Assembly: GCA_003249275.1 (NCBI GenBank)
Contig: QKJO01000175.1
Location: 1 to 18,116, forward strand
Direction: 5' to 3'
DNA: 18,116 nt
Source: Spirochaetaceae bacterium
Lineage (GTDB): Bacteria; Spirochaetota; Spirochaetia; Spirochaetales_E; Spirochaetaceae_B
A program made the position numbers and the translations under genes. Positions 1 through 5,777 of the stretch are shown one piece after another (within the stretch, counting starts at the first letter, position 1; each line of letters opens with the position of its first letter). The notes beneath the pieces were generated by a model. That model did not search any database, was not told the origin of the DNA, and saw only the letters and a list, made by a program, of their open reading frames with translations.

Positions 1-754
1 GACGGAGACGGACATTGACTTCTTTTCTGAAAATTTCGCTCAGAAGGGTTTTCATAAAGTAGATCAGGTTGGCTACCGAAATATCCTCGCCCACCATCAT
101 CCCCTCCAGCTGGTGGAAGGCCGCTTCATGGGAGGCATCCGTCGCCTCGCAGCGGAAGACCTTTCCCGGTCCGATGAATTTGAATGGAGGCGTTCTGGTC
201 TCCATACCGCGGGCCTGGATACAGGAGGTATGGGTCCGCAGAAGATGCTTCATATCGCCGAACCAGAAGGTGTCCTGCATATCCCTTGCCGGATGAGTGT
301 CCGGGATGTTGAGGGCTTCGAAGTTATGGTACTCATCCTCGATATGGGGACCGTCCAGGATCTCAAAACCCATGGATGTAAAGATATCCTCTATTTCCCG
401 CTGGATGATGGTTACGGGATGAAAACCGGCTGCCGTGAGCCCCCGGTCCTGTACGGATGACCGCAGGGTGATGTCCTGCCAGTTCTTTTTCAGTTTTTCA
501 TTGATCTCGTCCAGTTCCAGAGCCGTCATCTTCCTTTCGATTTCTCCCAGGATGACTTCTTTGAGCTGATTGGACTCCATCCCCAGAGACTGCCTGACTT
601 CCGGGCTTGCATCCTTGAGAGATTTGAGAATATTACTCAGCTTTCCCTTTTTCCCGAGGAATTCCGCCTTGAGGTTGACCAGGGACGAATTGTCTTTCAC
701 CTGCTCCAGCGCCGAGTCAAATTCACTCTTCAGATCTTCCAGATTTTGCTGCAT
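1..754 (-). CDS. pheS: Phenylalanine-tRNA ligase alpha subunit, 5' part (runs off the left edge)
   Basis: Cytoplasmic class II aminoacyl-tRNA synthetase subunit that charges tRNA-Phe as an alpha2-beta2 enzyme with PheT. About 251 codons are present; the family is usually near 340 residues, so the C-terminal third, and presumably pheT after it, lie to the left of the window. The N-terminal ~90 residues are a charged helical tRNA-binding arm. The catalytic core follows, with GFHP, the stretch around DGPHIEDEYHNFEALN, DTHPARDMQDTFW, and motif 2 (VFRCEATDASHEAAFHQLEG). The ATG at 754 follows a GAGG ribosome site at 764-761 with a 6-base spacer, and the first residues (MQQNLEDLKSEF) look like a normal PheS start. 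The gene sits downstream of a Phe-rich leader and attenuator (807-996), so its expression probably depends on Phe-tRNA charging. Identification is secure; the right-hand end is complete. Confidence 0.96.
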   Translation of the reverse strand, partial: MQQNLEDLKSEFDSALEQVKDNSSLVNLKAEFLGKKGKLSNILKSLKDASPEVRQSLGMESNQLKEVILGEIERKMTALELDEINEKLKKNWQDITLRSSVQDRGLTAAGFHPVTIIQREIEDIFTSMGFEILDGPHIEDEYHNFEALNIPDTHPARDMQDTFWFGDMKHLLRTHTSCIQARGMETRTPPFKFIGPGKVFRCEATDASHEAAFHQLEGMMVGEDISVANLIYFMKTLLSEIFRKEVNVRLR

Positions 755-806
755 TCCGGACCTCACAAATAGTTTAATAAGGGTTTGAACCCTGTTGTTG
801 GTAATG

Positions 807-856
807 AAAAAAAGAGCCGCAGCAGGTTTCCCTGATTCGGAAACCCTCTGCGGCTC
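807..856 (-). terminator. Intrinsic terminator of the pheS attenuator
   Basis: On the minus strand a 9-bp stem GAGCCGCAG/CTGCGGCTC (856-848 with 822-814) is followed, after a 2x2 internal mismatch, by a second 7-bp stem GGTTTCC/GGAAACC (845-839 with 831-825). A run of seven T residues comes directly after (813-807). This is a textbook Rho-independent terminator. It lies between the leader-peptide stop codon and the pheS start, so it ends transcription before pheS unless its upper 5' arm is pulled into the alternative antiterminator pairing. Confidence 0.9.
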
Positions 857-896
857 ATTTTGAACATTCGTTCCTTATGATAACCCCGGGGTTTCC
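839..896 (-). promoter_or_regulatory. Antiterminator pairing of the pheS attenuator
   Basis: The leader RNA segment GGAAACCC (896-889, inside the 3' end of the leader-peptide coding region) is exactly complementary over 8 bases to GGGTTTCC (846-839), the upper 5' arm of the terminator. It resembles the terminator's own 3' arm (GGGAAACC, 832-825), so the two compete for the same strand. A small hairpin GAAC-GAAT-GTTC (873-862) sits inside the loop and could help bring the arms together. A ribosome stalled in the Phe run (937-905), especially at its early codons, leaves 896-889 free; one that reaches the stop codon at 877-875 would cover it. The pairing is seen in the sequence; the mechanism is inferred from classical attenuators. 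Confidence 0.7.
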
Positions 897-955
897 CCTC
901 CGGCAAAAAAGAAAAAGTTAAAAAAGTAAAAAAAGAAGTTTTTCCGGGTTTTCAT
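875..955 (-). CDS. Phe-rich leader peptide (pheM-like) of the pheS attenuator
   Basis: A 26-codon reading frame, too short for routine gene calling. It begins MKTRKN, continues with FFFYFFNFFFF (residues 7-17) and ends AGGETPGLS before a TAA stop. Nine of 26 residues are Phe, plus one Tyr. It is followed in the correct order by an antiterminator strand, an intrinsic terminator and pheS, as in the pheM-pheST leader of enteric bacteria. The peptide is expected to have no function of its own; translating it senses Phe-tRNA charging. There is no Shine-Dalgarno sequence ahead of the ATG, and the predicted transcription start is only about 6 bases upstream, so initiation may be of the leaderless type. 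The T-rich run alone could occur by chance in an AT-rich spacer, but the arrangement makes that unlikely. Confidence 0.85.
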   Translation of the reverse strand: MKTRKNFFFYFFNFFFFAGGETPGLS

Positions 956-967
956 AAATTTAGGGTA

Positions 968-996
968 ATTTTATAGAGTTCTCCCGGAGCTGTCAA
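968..996 (-). promoter_or_regulatory. Sigma70-type promoter for the phe leader and pheS
   Basis: On the minus strand a perfect -35 box TTGACA (996-991) is followed by a 17-base spacer and a -10 box TAAAAT (973-968, 5 of 6 to consensus). An overlapping TATAAA (975-970) is an alternative with a 15-base spacer. The predicted transcription start is near 961, about six bases before the leader-peptide ATG at 955. Strength and spacing make this the best promoter in the window. Confidence 0.8.
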
Positions 997-1016
997 CAAA
1001 GTCTCCCCCCCCAGAA

Positions 1017-1045
1017 TTGATCCTGACTCCATTTAGTGTTATGCT
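1017..1045 (+). promoter_or_regulatory. Candidate promoter for the immunophilin-radA operon
   Basis: TTGATC (1017-1022) and TATGCT (1040-1045), each 4 of 6 to consensus, are separated by exactly 17 bases and lie about 70 bases before the first immunophilin gene. They sit back to back with the pheS leader promoter; only 20 bases, including a run of C, separate the two -35 boxes. Moderate matches only. Confidence 0.45.
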
Positions 1046-1116
1046 CTGAAAAAAAATACCGGCAGATCTGTAACAAACCCTTTCCAGCCGGTTTTTCATT
1101 AATTACAGGAGGAAAT

Positions 1117-2145
1117 ATGAAGCAGCTTAAACCCTTAAGAACACTACTGCTGTCCGGCGCGCTGCTCATAATGGGAACAATGAGTGCAAGTGCAATTGAC
1201 AGAACGAAACTGGATAACGGACTTTACGCCCTTATCGATACGACAAGAGGAGAAATTCTCCTCTCTCTTGAATTTGAAAAGACACCCCTGACGGTCATCA
1301 ACTTTACCGGACTGGCGGAAGGCAAGATCAAAGCCAACAAGTCGGGAAAATACTATGACGGCATCAAGTTTCACAGAGTCATCAATGATTTCATGATACA
1401 GGGCGGAGATCCCACAGGAACAGGTTCCGGCGGTCCCGGATATAATTTCCCCGATGAAATCGACAACTCCCTGAAGTTCGACGGTCCCGGAATTCTGGCC
1501 ATGGCCAATGCCGGTCCCGGTACGAATGGAAGCCAGTTCTTCATCACCCATGTAGAAACCCCCTGGCTCCAGGGAAAGCACACGATCTTCGGCCATGTCG
1601 TAGAGGGCCAGAATATCGTCAATGCCATCAAACAGAATGACAAGATCAAGACGGTTGAAATCATCCGGGTAGGCAGCGCCGCCCAGTCCTTCGAAAATGA
1701 TCAGAAAGCCTTTGATGCGGCACTGGAAGATCTGGCAGGGGCCGAAATCAGAAAAAAGAAAGAAGCTCAGAAGGCGGTTCTTGAAGAGATTGCCAAAAAG
1801 TGGCCTGATGCGCAGGTTTCCGATACGGGAATCAGATACGTCATCGAGAAGGAAGGGAAGGGTTCCAAACCTGCACCCGGTACAAATGTAAAAGTTCATT
1901 ACACCGGAATGTTTCTGGACGGCCGTAAATTCGACAGCTCCGTAGACAGAGGGACTCCTTTTGAATTCCCCGCCGGAGGCGGACGTGTCATTGCCGGCTG
2001 GGATCAGACTCTGCTGGATATGAAGAAAGGGGAGAAGAGAATCATCATCCTTCCCCCCGAACTGGCTTATGGAAGCCGTGGAGCCGGCGGTATCATCCCC
2101 CCCGATGCCTGGCTCGTTTTCGAGGTGGAACTCCTCGACTTCTGA
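1117..2145 (+). CDS. Secreted dual-family immunophilin: cyclophilin domain followed by FKBP domain
   Basis: Peptidyl-prolyl cis-trans isomerase with two unrelated isomerase domains, probably acting on exported proteins in the periplasm. The 342-residue protein starts with a Sec signal peptide ending SASA (cleavage near residue 26). The cyclophilin domain spans about 33-176 and keeps the usual active-site set: R87 (FHRVI), F92 and Q95 (FMIQGGD), Q140-F141-F142 (GSQFFI), W150 and H155. A charged helical linker (about 180-225) leads to an FKBP domain (236-342) with VHYTG, KFDSS, VIAGW and LAYGSRG conserved. The ATG at 1117 is chosen because AGGAGG (1107-1112) precedes it and the signal peptide starts there; an in-frame GTG at 1036 would bury the signal peptide. 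This domain order has been reported as a dual-family immunophilin in Treponema denticola. It is first in a plus-strand operon with a paralogue and radA. Confidence 0.93.
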   Translation: MKQLKPLRTLLLSGALLIMGTMSASAIDRTKLDNGLYALIDTTRGEILLSLEFEKTPLTVINFTGLAEGKIKANKSGKYYDGIKFHRVINDFMIQGGDPTGTGSGGPGYNFPDEIDNSLKFDGPGILAMANAGPGTNGSQFFITHVETPWLQGKHTIFGHVVEGQNIVNAIKQNDKIKTVEIIRVGSAAQSFENDQKAFDAALEDLAGAEIRKKKEAQKAVLEEIAKKWPDAQVSDTGIRYVIEKEGKGSKPAPGTNVKVHYTGMFLDGRKFDSSVDRGTPFEFPAGGGRVIAGWDQTLLDMKKGEKRIIILPPELAYGSRGAGGIIPPDAWLVFEVELLDF

Positions 2146-2173
2146 AACCGATAAACCAGACCTGGAGACAAGA

Positions 2174-3187
2174 ATGAAACTGAGAACCCTTTGGATTCTG
2201 ATACTGCAAATCCTGATCGCCCCGCTGTTTCTGACGGCTCAGGAAGAAACTCTGCCTCCGGGTCTGTATGCCCGGTTCAATACGGAAAAGGGAGAACTCC
2301 TTTTTGAACTGGCCTATGAAAACCTTCCCCGCACGGTGTCGAACTTTGTGGCTCTGGCGGAAGGAAAGATGGATCTGAACACCCCTTCGGGTCCCTACTA
2401 TGACAATCAGAAATTCTATAAAGTCATCGAAAGTTATGCCCTCTTTCTGGGAGACCCCAGCGGAACGGGCGACGGCGGTGCAGATTATACAATCCCCAGA
2501 GAGAAGAACGGCCCCCTCTCCGCCGGAACACCCGGCGCCCTTGTCATGGACTCCAGACAGGGACTGGATCTGGGCAGCCGGATTCTGATAATGATCAACG
2601 GAGACTCCTTTCTGGATCAGAAGTACACAACCTTCGGAACCCTCGTTAAGGGCTCCGAGATTCTGCCAAAACTGAAAAGAGGAAACACCCTCCATTCTGT
2701 TGAAATTCTCCGGATCGGAAACGACGCCCAGTCCTTCAGCCCCGACGATAAGTCGGTCAGGGCCATGATTGCGGAAGCCGAGGTCGAAGCCAGAAGCGCC
2801 TTCGCAGAAGAACACCCCGATATCGCCCTGATTCTGGATAAGATGGGGAATGTTCAGGAAACGGAGACCGGGATCTTCTATAAGATTACGACTCCCGGCA
2901 CCGGACCCAGACCGAGACCCGGCAACACAGTCCGGATGCACTACTCGGGCCGGCTGATCAATGGCCAGGAGTTTGACAACTCCTATATGAGAGGAGAGCC
3001 ATTTCAGTTTGTCCTCGGCAAGGACGGAGTCATCCCCGGATGGGTGGAAACCGCACTGAGTATGCAGTCGGGAGAGAAAAGAACTGTGCTTCTGCCGCCC
3101 GCCCTTGCCTACGGCTCCAAGGGATACGGACCCATCCCCCCCGATTCCTGGCTGATTTTTGATATCGAGCTGGTCGATTTCCAGTAA
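2174..3187 (+). CDS. Secreted cyclophilin-like/FKBP fusion with a degenerate cyclophilin site
   Basis: Paralogue of the preceding gene with the same layout: signal peptide (1 to about 22, ending FLTAQ), cyclophilin-like domain (about 28-172), helical linker and FKBP domain (about 232-337), 337 residues in all. Aligning the two, every classical cyclophilin active-site residue is replaced here: Arg to Lys83, Phe to Tyr88, Gln to Phe91, Gln to Arg136, the Phe pair to Ile137-Leu138, Trp to Phe146 and His to Tyr151. The fold markers remain (NFVALAEGK, GDPSGTG, TTFGTLVKG). The FKBP domain looks intact (MHYSG, EFDNS, VIPGW, LAYGSKG). I infer that the first domain binds rather than isomerises, leaving FKBP as the active part. 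The ATG at 2174 has GGAG at 2164-2167 and starts the signal peptide; the frame is open further upstream (ATG at 2069) but that stretch is out-of-frame sequence of gene one. The gene lies 28 bases after its paralogue. Confidence 0.9.
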   Translation: MKLRTLWILILQILIAPLFLTAQEETLPPGLYARFNTEKGELLFELAYENLPRTVSNFVALAEGKMDLNTPSGPYYDNQKFYKVIESYALFLGDPSGTGDGGADYTIPREKNGPLSAGTPGALVMDSRQGLDLGSRILIMINGDSFLDQKYTTFGTLVKGSEILPKLKRGNTLHSVEILRIGNDAQSFSPDDKSVRAMIAEAEVEARSAFAEEHPDIALILDKMGNVQETETGIFYKITTPGTGPRPRPGNTVRMHYSGRLINGQEFDNSYMRGEPFQFVLGKDGVIPGWVETALSMQSGEKRTVLLPPALAYGSKGYGPIPPDSWLIFDIELVDFQ

Positions 3188-3192
3188 GGCCC

Positions 3193-4563
3193 ATGGGCAA
3201 GTCTAAAAACAGAACTGTTTTCTGCTGCTCCTCCTGCGGCCATGAAGAGTCCAAATGGCTCGGACGATGTCCGGGCTGCGGAGAGTGGAACAGTTTCAGG
3301 GAACACAAGGTCTCTTCAGCTCCCTCCACTCCTTCGGGAATCATAGAAAAAACAGGCGAACCCCTGCCCCTCAGCAGCATTACCCTGAATGAAACAAGCA
3401 GGAAGTCAACCGGAATTCCGGAAGCGGATCAGGTCCTCGGAGGCGGTCTGGTGGAAGGTTCCGCCGTACTCCTCGGCGGAGAACCGGGAATCGGTAAATC
3501 CACCCTTATGCTCCAGATCGCCCGTATGGCAGCGGAGAAGGGTGAGGTTCTCTATATATCCGGGGAAGAGTCACCGGGACAGATCAAACTCAGAGCCGAA
3601 CGGCTGGGCATCAACTCGGACAGGCTCATACTGTACTGTGAATCCAGGGTCGAAGAAATTCTGAATGTTCTGGAAGAGAGAAAGCCGGGCCTCGTCATCA
3701 TGGATTCCATTCAGACCATCCAGTCTCCCACCCAGGGTCTGGTACCAGGAAGCGTCAATCAGCTCAAATACGGCTGTTTCGAACTGATCAACTGGGTCCG
3801 TCAGCGGTCTTCGGTTCTGTTTCTCATCGCCCATGTGACCAAAGAGGGCGCCATTGCCGGCCCCAAGGTGATCGAACACATGGTGGACACGGTTCTCTAC
3901 TTCGATCATTCGGGTAATGAATTGAGGATTCTGAGGGCAACCAAGAACAGATTCGGTTCGGTCGATGAGGTCGGACTTTTCAAAATGGGGTCCACGGGAC
4001 TTGAACAGGTCACCCATCCGGAAGGATTGTTTCTGGAAAACCGGGAGGGAGACCTCCCTCCGGGCATCGCCGTGGCGCCTGTTTTTGAGGGGTCCAGAGT
4101 ACTGCTCGTGGAGATCCAGTCCCTCACGGTCCCGGCCAAGGGCGCCGTTTCCAGGATCTTCTCCGACAGGGTGGAAACCAGCCGGGTATCCCGGGTAGCC
4201 GCCATCATGGAAAAACATCTGGGTCTCAAATTCTCGGATCAGGATATCTACATCAACGTGGCAGGGGGCATGAAGATTGCCGAAATCGGTATGGAACTGC
4301 CCCTGGCTCTGGCCATCTATTCGGCCAGAACGGGTGTTCAGATTCCTTCGGATCTGATCGCATTCGGCGAGATGAGTCTCACGGGAGAACTCCGTCCCGT
4401 TCCTCAGCTGCGCCGCCGGCTGAAGGCCGCCGAGGATATGGGATTCAAAAGGATACTCATTCCCGGAAAATCGGAAGAGATCGGCGAATGGAAGGGAGAT
4501 GCGCCCATCATTGCCGGAGACATCCGGGACGCGGTAAAAAAAGTCTTCAGCAGCCGAAGCTGA
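3193..4563 (+). CDS. radA: DNA repair protein RadA (Sms)
   Basis: RecA-like ATPase that promotes branch migration and processing of recombination intermediates in the cytoplasm. The 456 residues show the full family plan: an N-terminal zinc finger with C12-x2-C15 and C26-x2-C29 (CPGCGEW), a Walker A motif GGEPGIGKST (95-104), Walker B around LVIMDSIQT, the RadA-specific KNRFG motif (251-255), and a C-terminal Lon-protease-like domain (about 285-456) containing IYINVAGGMKI and LTGELRPV. The length is normal. The ATG lies five bases after the stop of the second immunophilin, with only a weak AAGG ahead of it, so translational coupling is likely. Grouping with secreted immunophilins is not functionally obvious. 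The 3' end converges with the TraB-family gene, eight bases apart. Confidence 0.98.
   Translation: MGKSKNRTVFCCSSCGHEESKWLGRCPGCGEWNSFREHKVSSAPSTPSGIIEKTGEPLPLSSITLNETSRKSTGIPEADQVLGGGLVEGSAVLLGGEPGIGKSTLMLQIARMAAEKGEVLYISGEESPGQIKLRAERLGINSDRLILYCESRVEEILNVLEERKPGLVIMDSIQTIQSPTQGLVPGSVNQLKYGCFELINWVRQRSSVLFLIAHVTKEGAIAGPKVIEHMVDTVLYFDHSGNELRILRATKNRFGSVDEVGLFKMGSTGLEQVTHPEGLFLENREGDLPPGIAVAPVFEGSRVLLVEIQSLTVPAKGAVSRIFSDRVETSRVSRVAAIMEKHLGLKFSDQDIYINVAGGMKIAEIGMELPLALAIYSARTGVQIPSDLIAFGEMSLTGELRPVPQLRRRLKAAEDMGFKRILIPGKSEEIGEWKGDAPIIAGDIRDAVKKVFSSRS
4536..4559 (-). terminator. Candidate terminator after the TraB-family gene, embedded in the 3' end of radA
   Basis: On the minus strand CTTCGG-CTG-CTGAAG (4559-4545, six pairs including one G-T) is followed two bases later by seven T residues (4542-4536). 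It is placed correctly to end transcription of the leftward TPR-TraB operon, but lies wholly inside the last codons of radA. Just upstream, a perfect 6-bp inverted repeat GCTGAG/CTCAGC (4559-4576) carries both convergent stop codons. The stem is short, so this is a moderate call. Confidence 0.45.
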
Positions 4564-4571
4564 GCTCTGAC

Positions 4572-5777
4572 TCAGCCTCCCAGAAGCAGTGATATCCGGG
4601 GCAGGGCATAGAAGGTTCCTATTGAACTGCCTATGGATGAAAAGAAGAAGACCAGAAGGATTCTGGAAATTCTGTTCCTGTACCATCCGCGCAGAGAGGT
4701 CACGTCATCCTGCAGCGCTTCCATATCATGGACCCTGGGCTTGCGGAAGAAATACTCCATAATTCCCGAAACCATTCCCACACCGATTGTGGGGTTCATA
4801 CTGGTAACGGGAGCGGCAATGAAGGAACCCAGTACGGTCAGCGGATGGGCCAGAGCGAGGATGGCCCCCAGAGCGGCCAGTGTACCGTTAGCCAGAACCC
4901 AGATCACGAGCATGTGCACTCCGACCTCGACTCCCGAGGTGATGAATCCCGTCACAACTATGGCCAGAATCAGGGCTGGAATGATCCAGGGGATGATTTT
5001 GCTGCCCATCTTCCGGGGAGGCAGGGTGGATATTTCATCGAGATCGGCCTCTTTTCTTCCCGTGTGCAGATCTTCAATCCAGCTGATAATACCTTTCATA
5101 TGACCGGCACCGACAATGGCGATGATCTTATTGCCCGGCGCTTCATAGATGTTTGTCGCCAGATACTGGTCCCTCTCATCGATCAGGACCTCTTTCACTG
5201 AAGGGAGAAAGTCGGACAGCTCTTCCATCATATCCTGAAGGGCACCCTTTTTCTTGAGAGACTCCACTTCCTGGGCATCCACTTTTTCTGTTGTGAATAC
5301 CGAACTCAGCAGGGATGCCAGAAGCTTCATTTTATTCCAGAAACTGCTCTTTCCCCAGGCTCTCTGTAAGGTCATCTGAACCGGTCTGTCGCTGAATGAA
5401 AAAGGGATGGATAGCTCGTTGGCAACCTCGATTGCCATCTTCATCTCCTCTCCCGGTTTGATACCCGTATTCATCCCCACCTTCCTCTGAAAGGAGGTAA
5501 GGACCAGGTTGGTCAGAAGCAGGAATCCTTTTTTTTCACGGAAGACCTTCGTCAGGTCCATCTGCTGCCATTTTTCATCTCTGGATAGAGACTGGTAACG
5601 GCCCGAGTCAATTTCAACACAAATTCTGTCGGGCAGCTCCTCCCGGATGGAGTTGGTGACTTCTTCGACACTCTCTCTGGAGACATGGGCTGTTCCGAGG
5701 ATGAGGATCTCCCGGTTTCCCAGACGGATACGGGTTGCCGTATCCCCTTCATGTTCAATCTTTATTTCATCATTCAT
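4572..5777 (-). CDS. TraB/PrgY-family membrane protein
   Basis: Member of the TraB family (related to the enterococcal pheromone-shutdown protein and to the TIKI/erythromycin-esterase-like fold, for which metalloprotease activity has been proposed). The 401-residue protein has the family motifs in order: GTAHVS (28-33), VEID..R (54-60), ERD (201-203) and GAGHM (223-227). A linker is followed by a membrane part of about four segments (roughly 261-280, 287-312, 316-335 and 381-397), so the N-terminal domain is probably cytoplasmic and membrane-tethered. The cellular role of the family in bacteria is poorly defined. Its ATG overlaps the stop of the upstream TPR lipoprotein gene in ATGA (5777-5774), with an AAAGGA site inside that gene, so the two are translationally coupled and plausibly act together. 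Family assignment is firm; substrate is unknown. Confidence 0.9.
   Translation of the reverse strand: MNDEIKIEHEGDTATRIRLGNREILILGTAHVSRESVEEVTNSIREELPDRICVEIDSGRYQSLSRDEKWQQMDLTKVFREKKGFLLLTNLVLTSFQRKVGMNTGIKPGEEMKMAIEVANELSIPFSFSDRPVQMTLQRAWGKSSFWNKMKLLASLLSSVFTTEKVDAQEVESLKKKGALQDMMEELSDFLPSVKEVLIDERDQYLATNIYEAPGNKIIAIVGAGHMKGIISWIEDLHTGRKEADLDEISTLPPRKMGSKIIPWIIPALILAIVVTGFITSGVEVGVHMLVIWVLANGTLAALGAILALAHPLTVLGSFIAAPVTSMNPTIGVGMVSGIMEYFFRKPRVHDMEALQDDVTSLRGWYRNRISRILLVFFFSSIGSSIGTFYALPRISLLLGG

Noticed and set aside
113..460. Plus-strand open frames across 69-788
   Set aside because: They are shadows of pheS, whose minus-strand translation carries clear synthetase motifs.
780..793. AGGGTT-TG-AACCCT inverted repeat between the attenuator and pheS, as a second terminator
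   Set aside because: Too small (about five pairs with a tight loop) and not followed by a T run on either strand. It may be a minor leader structure.
755..960. T-box riboswitch upstream of pheS
   Set aside because: No T-box core sequence or specifier stem was found; the Phe-rich leader and terminator explain the region better.
1058..1092. ACCGGC/GCCGGT inverted repeat followed by five T residues in the leader of the first immunophilin gene, as an attenuator
   Set aside because: The stem is only six pairs with a 23-base loop, and no competing structure or leader frame was seen.
1036..1116. N-terminal extension of the first immunophilin from a GTG at 1036
   Set aside because: It would place 27 hydrophilic residues before an obvious signal peptide and overlaps the candidate promoter; AGGAGG before the ATG at 1117 decides the start.
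1144..1899. Long open frame on the minus strand opposite the first immunophilin gene (also 2093-2941 and 3571-4686 minus)
   Set aside because: These mirror strongly supported plus-strand genes, have no ribosome sites or recognisable domains, and arise from codon bias in the true genes.
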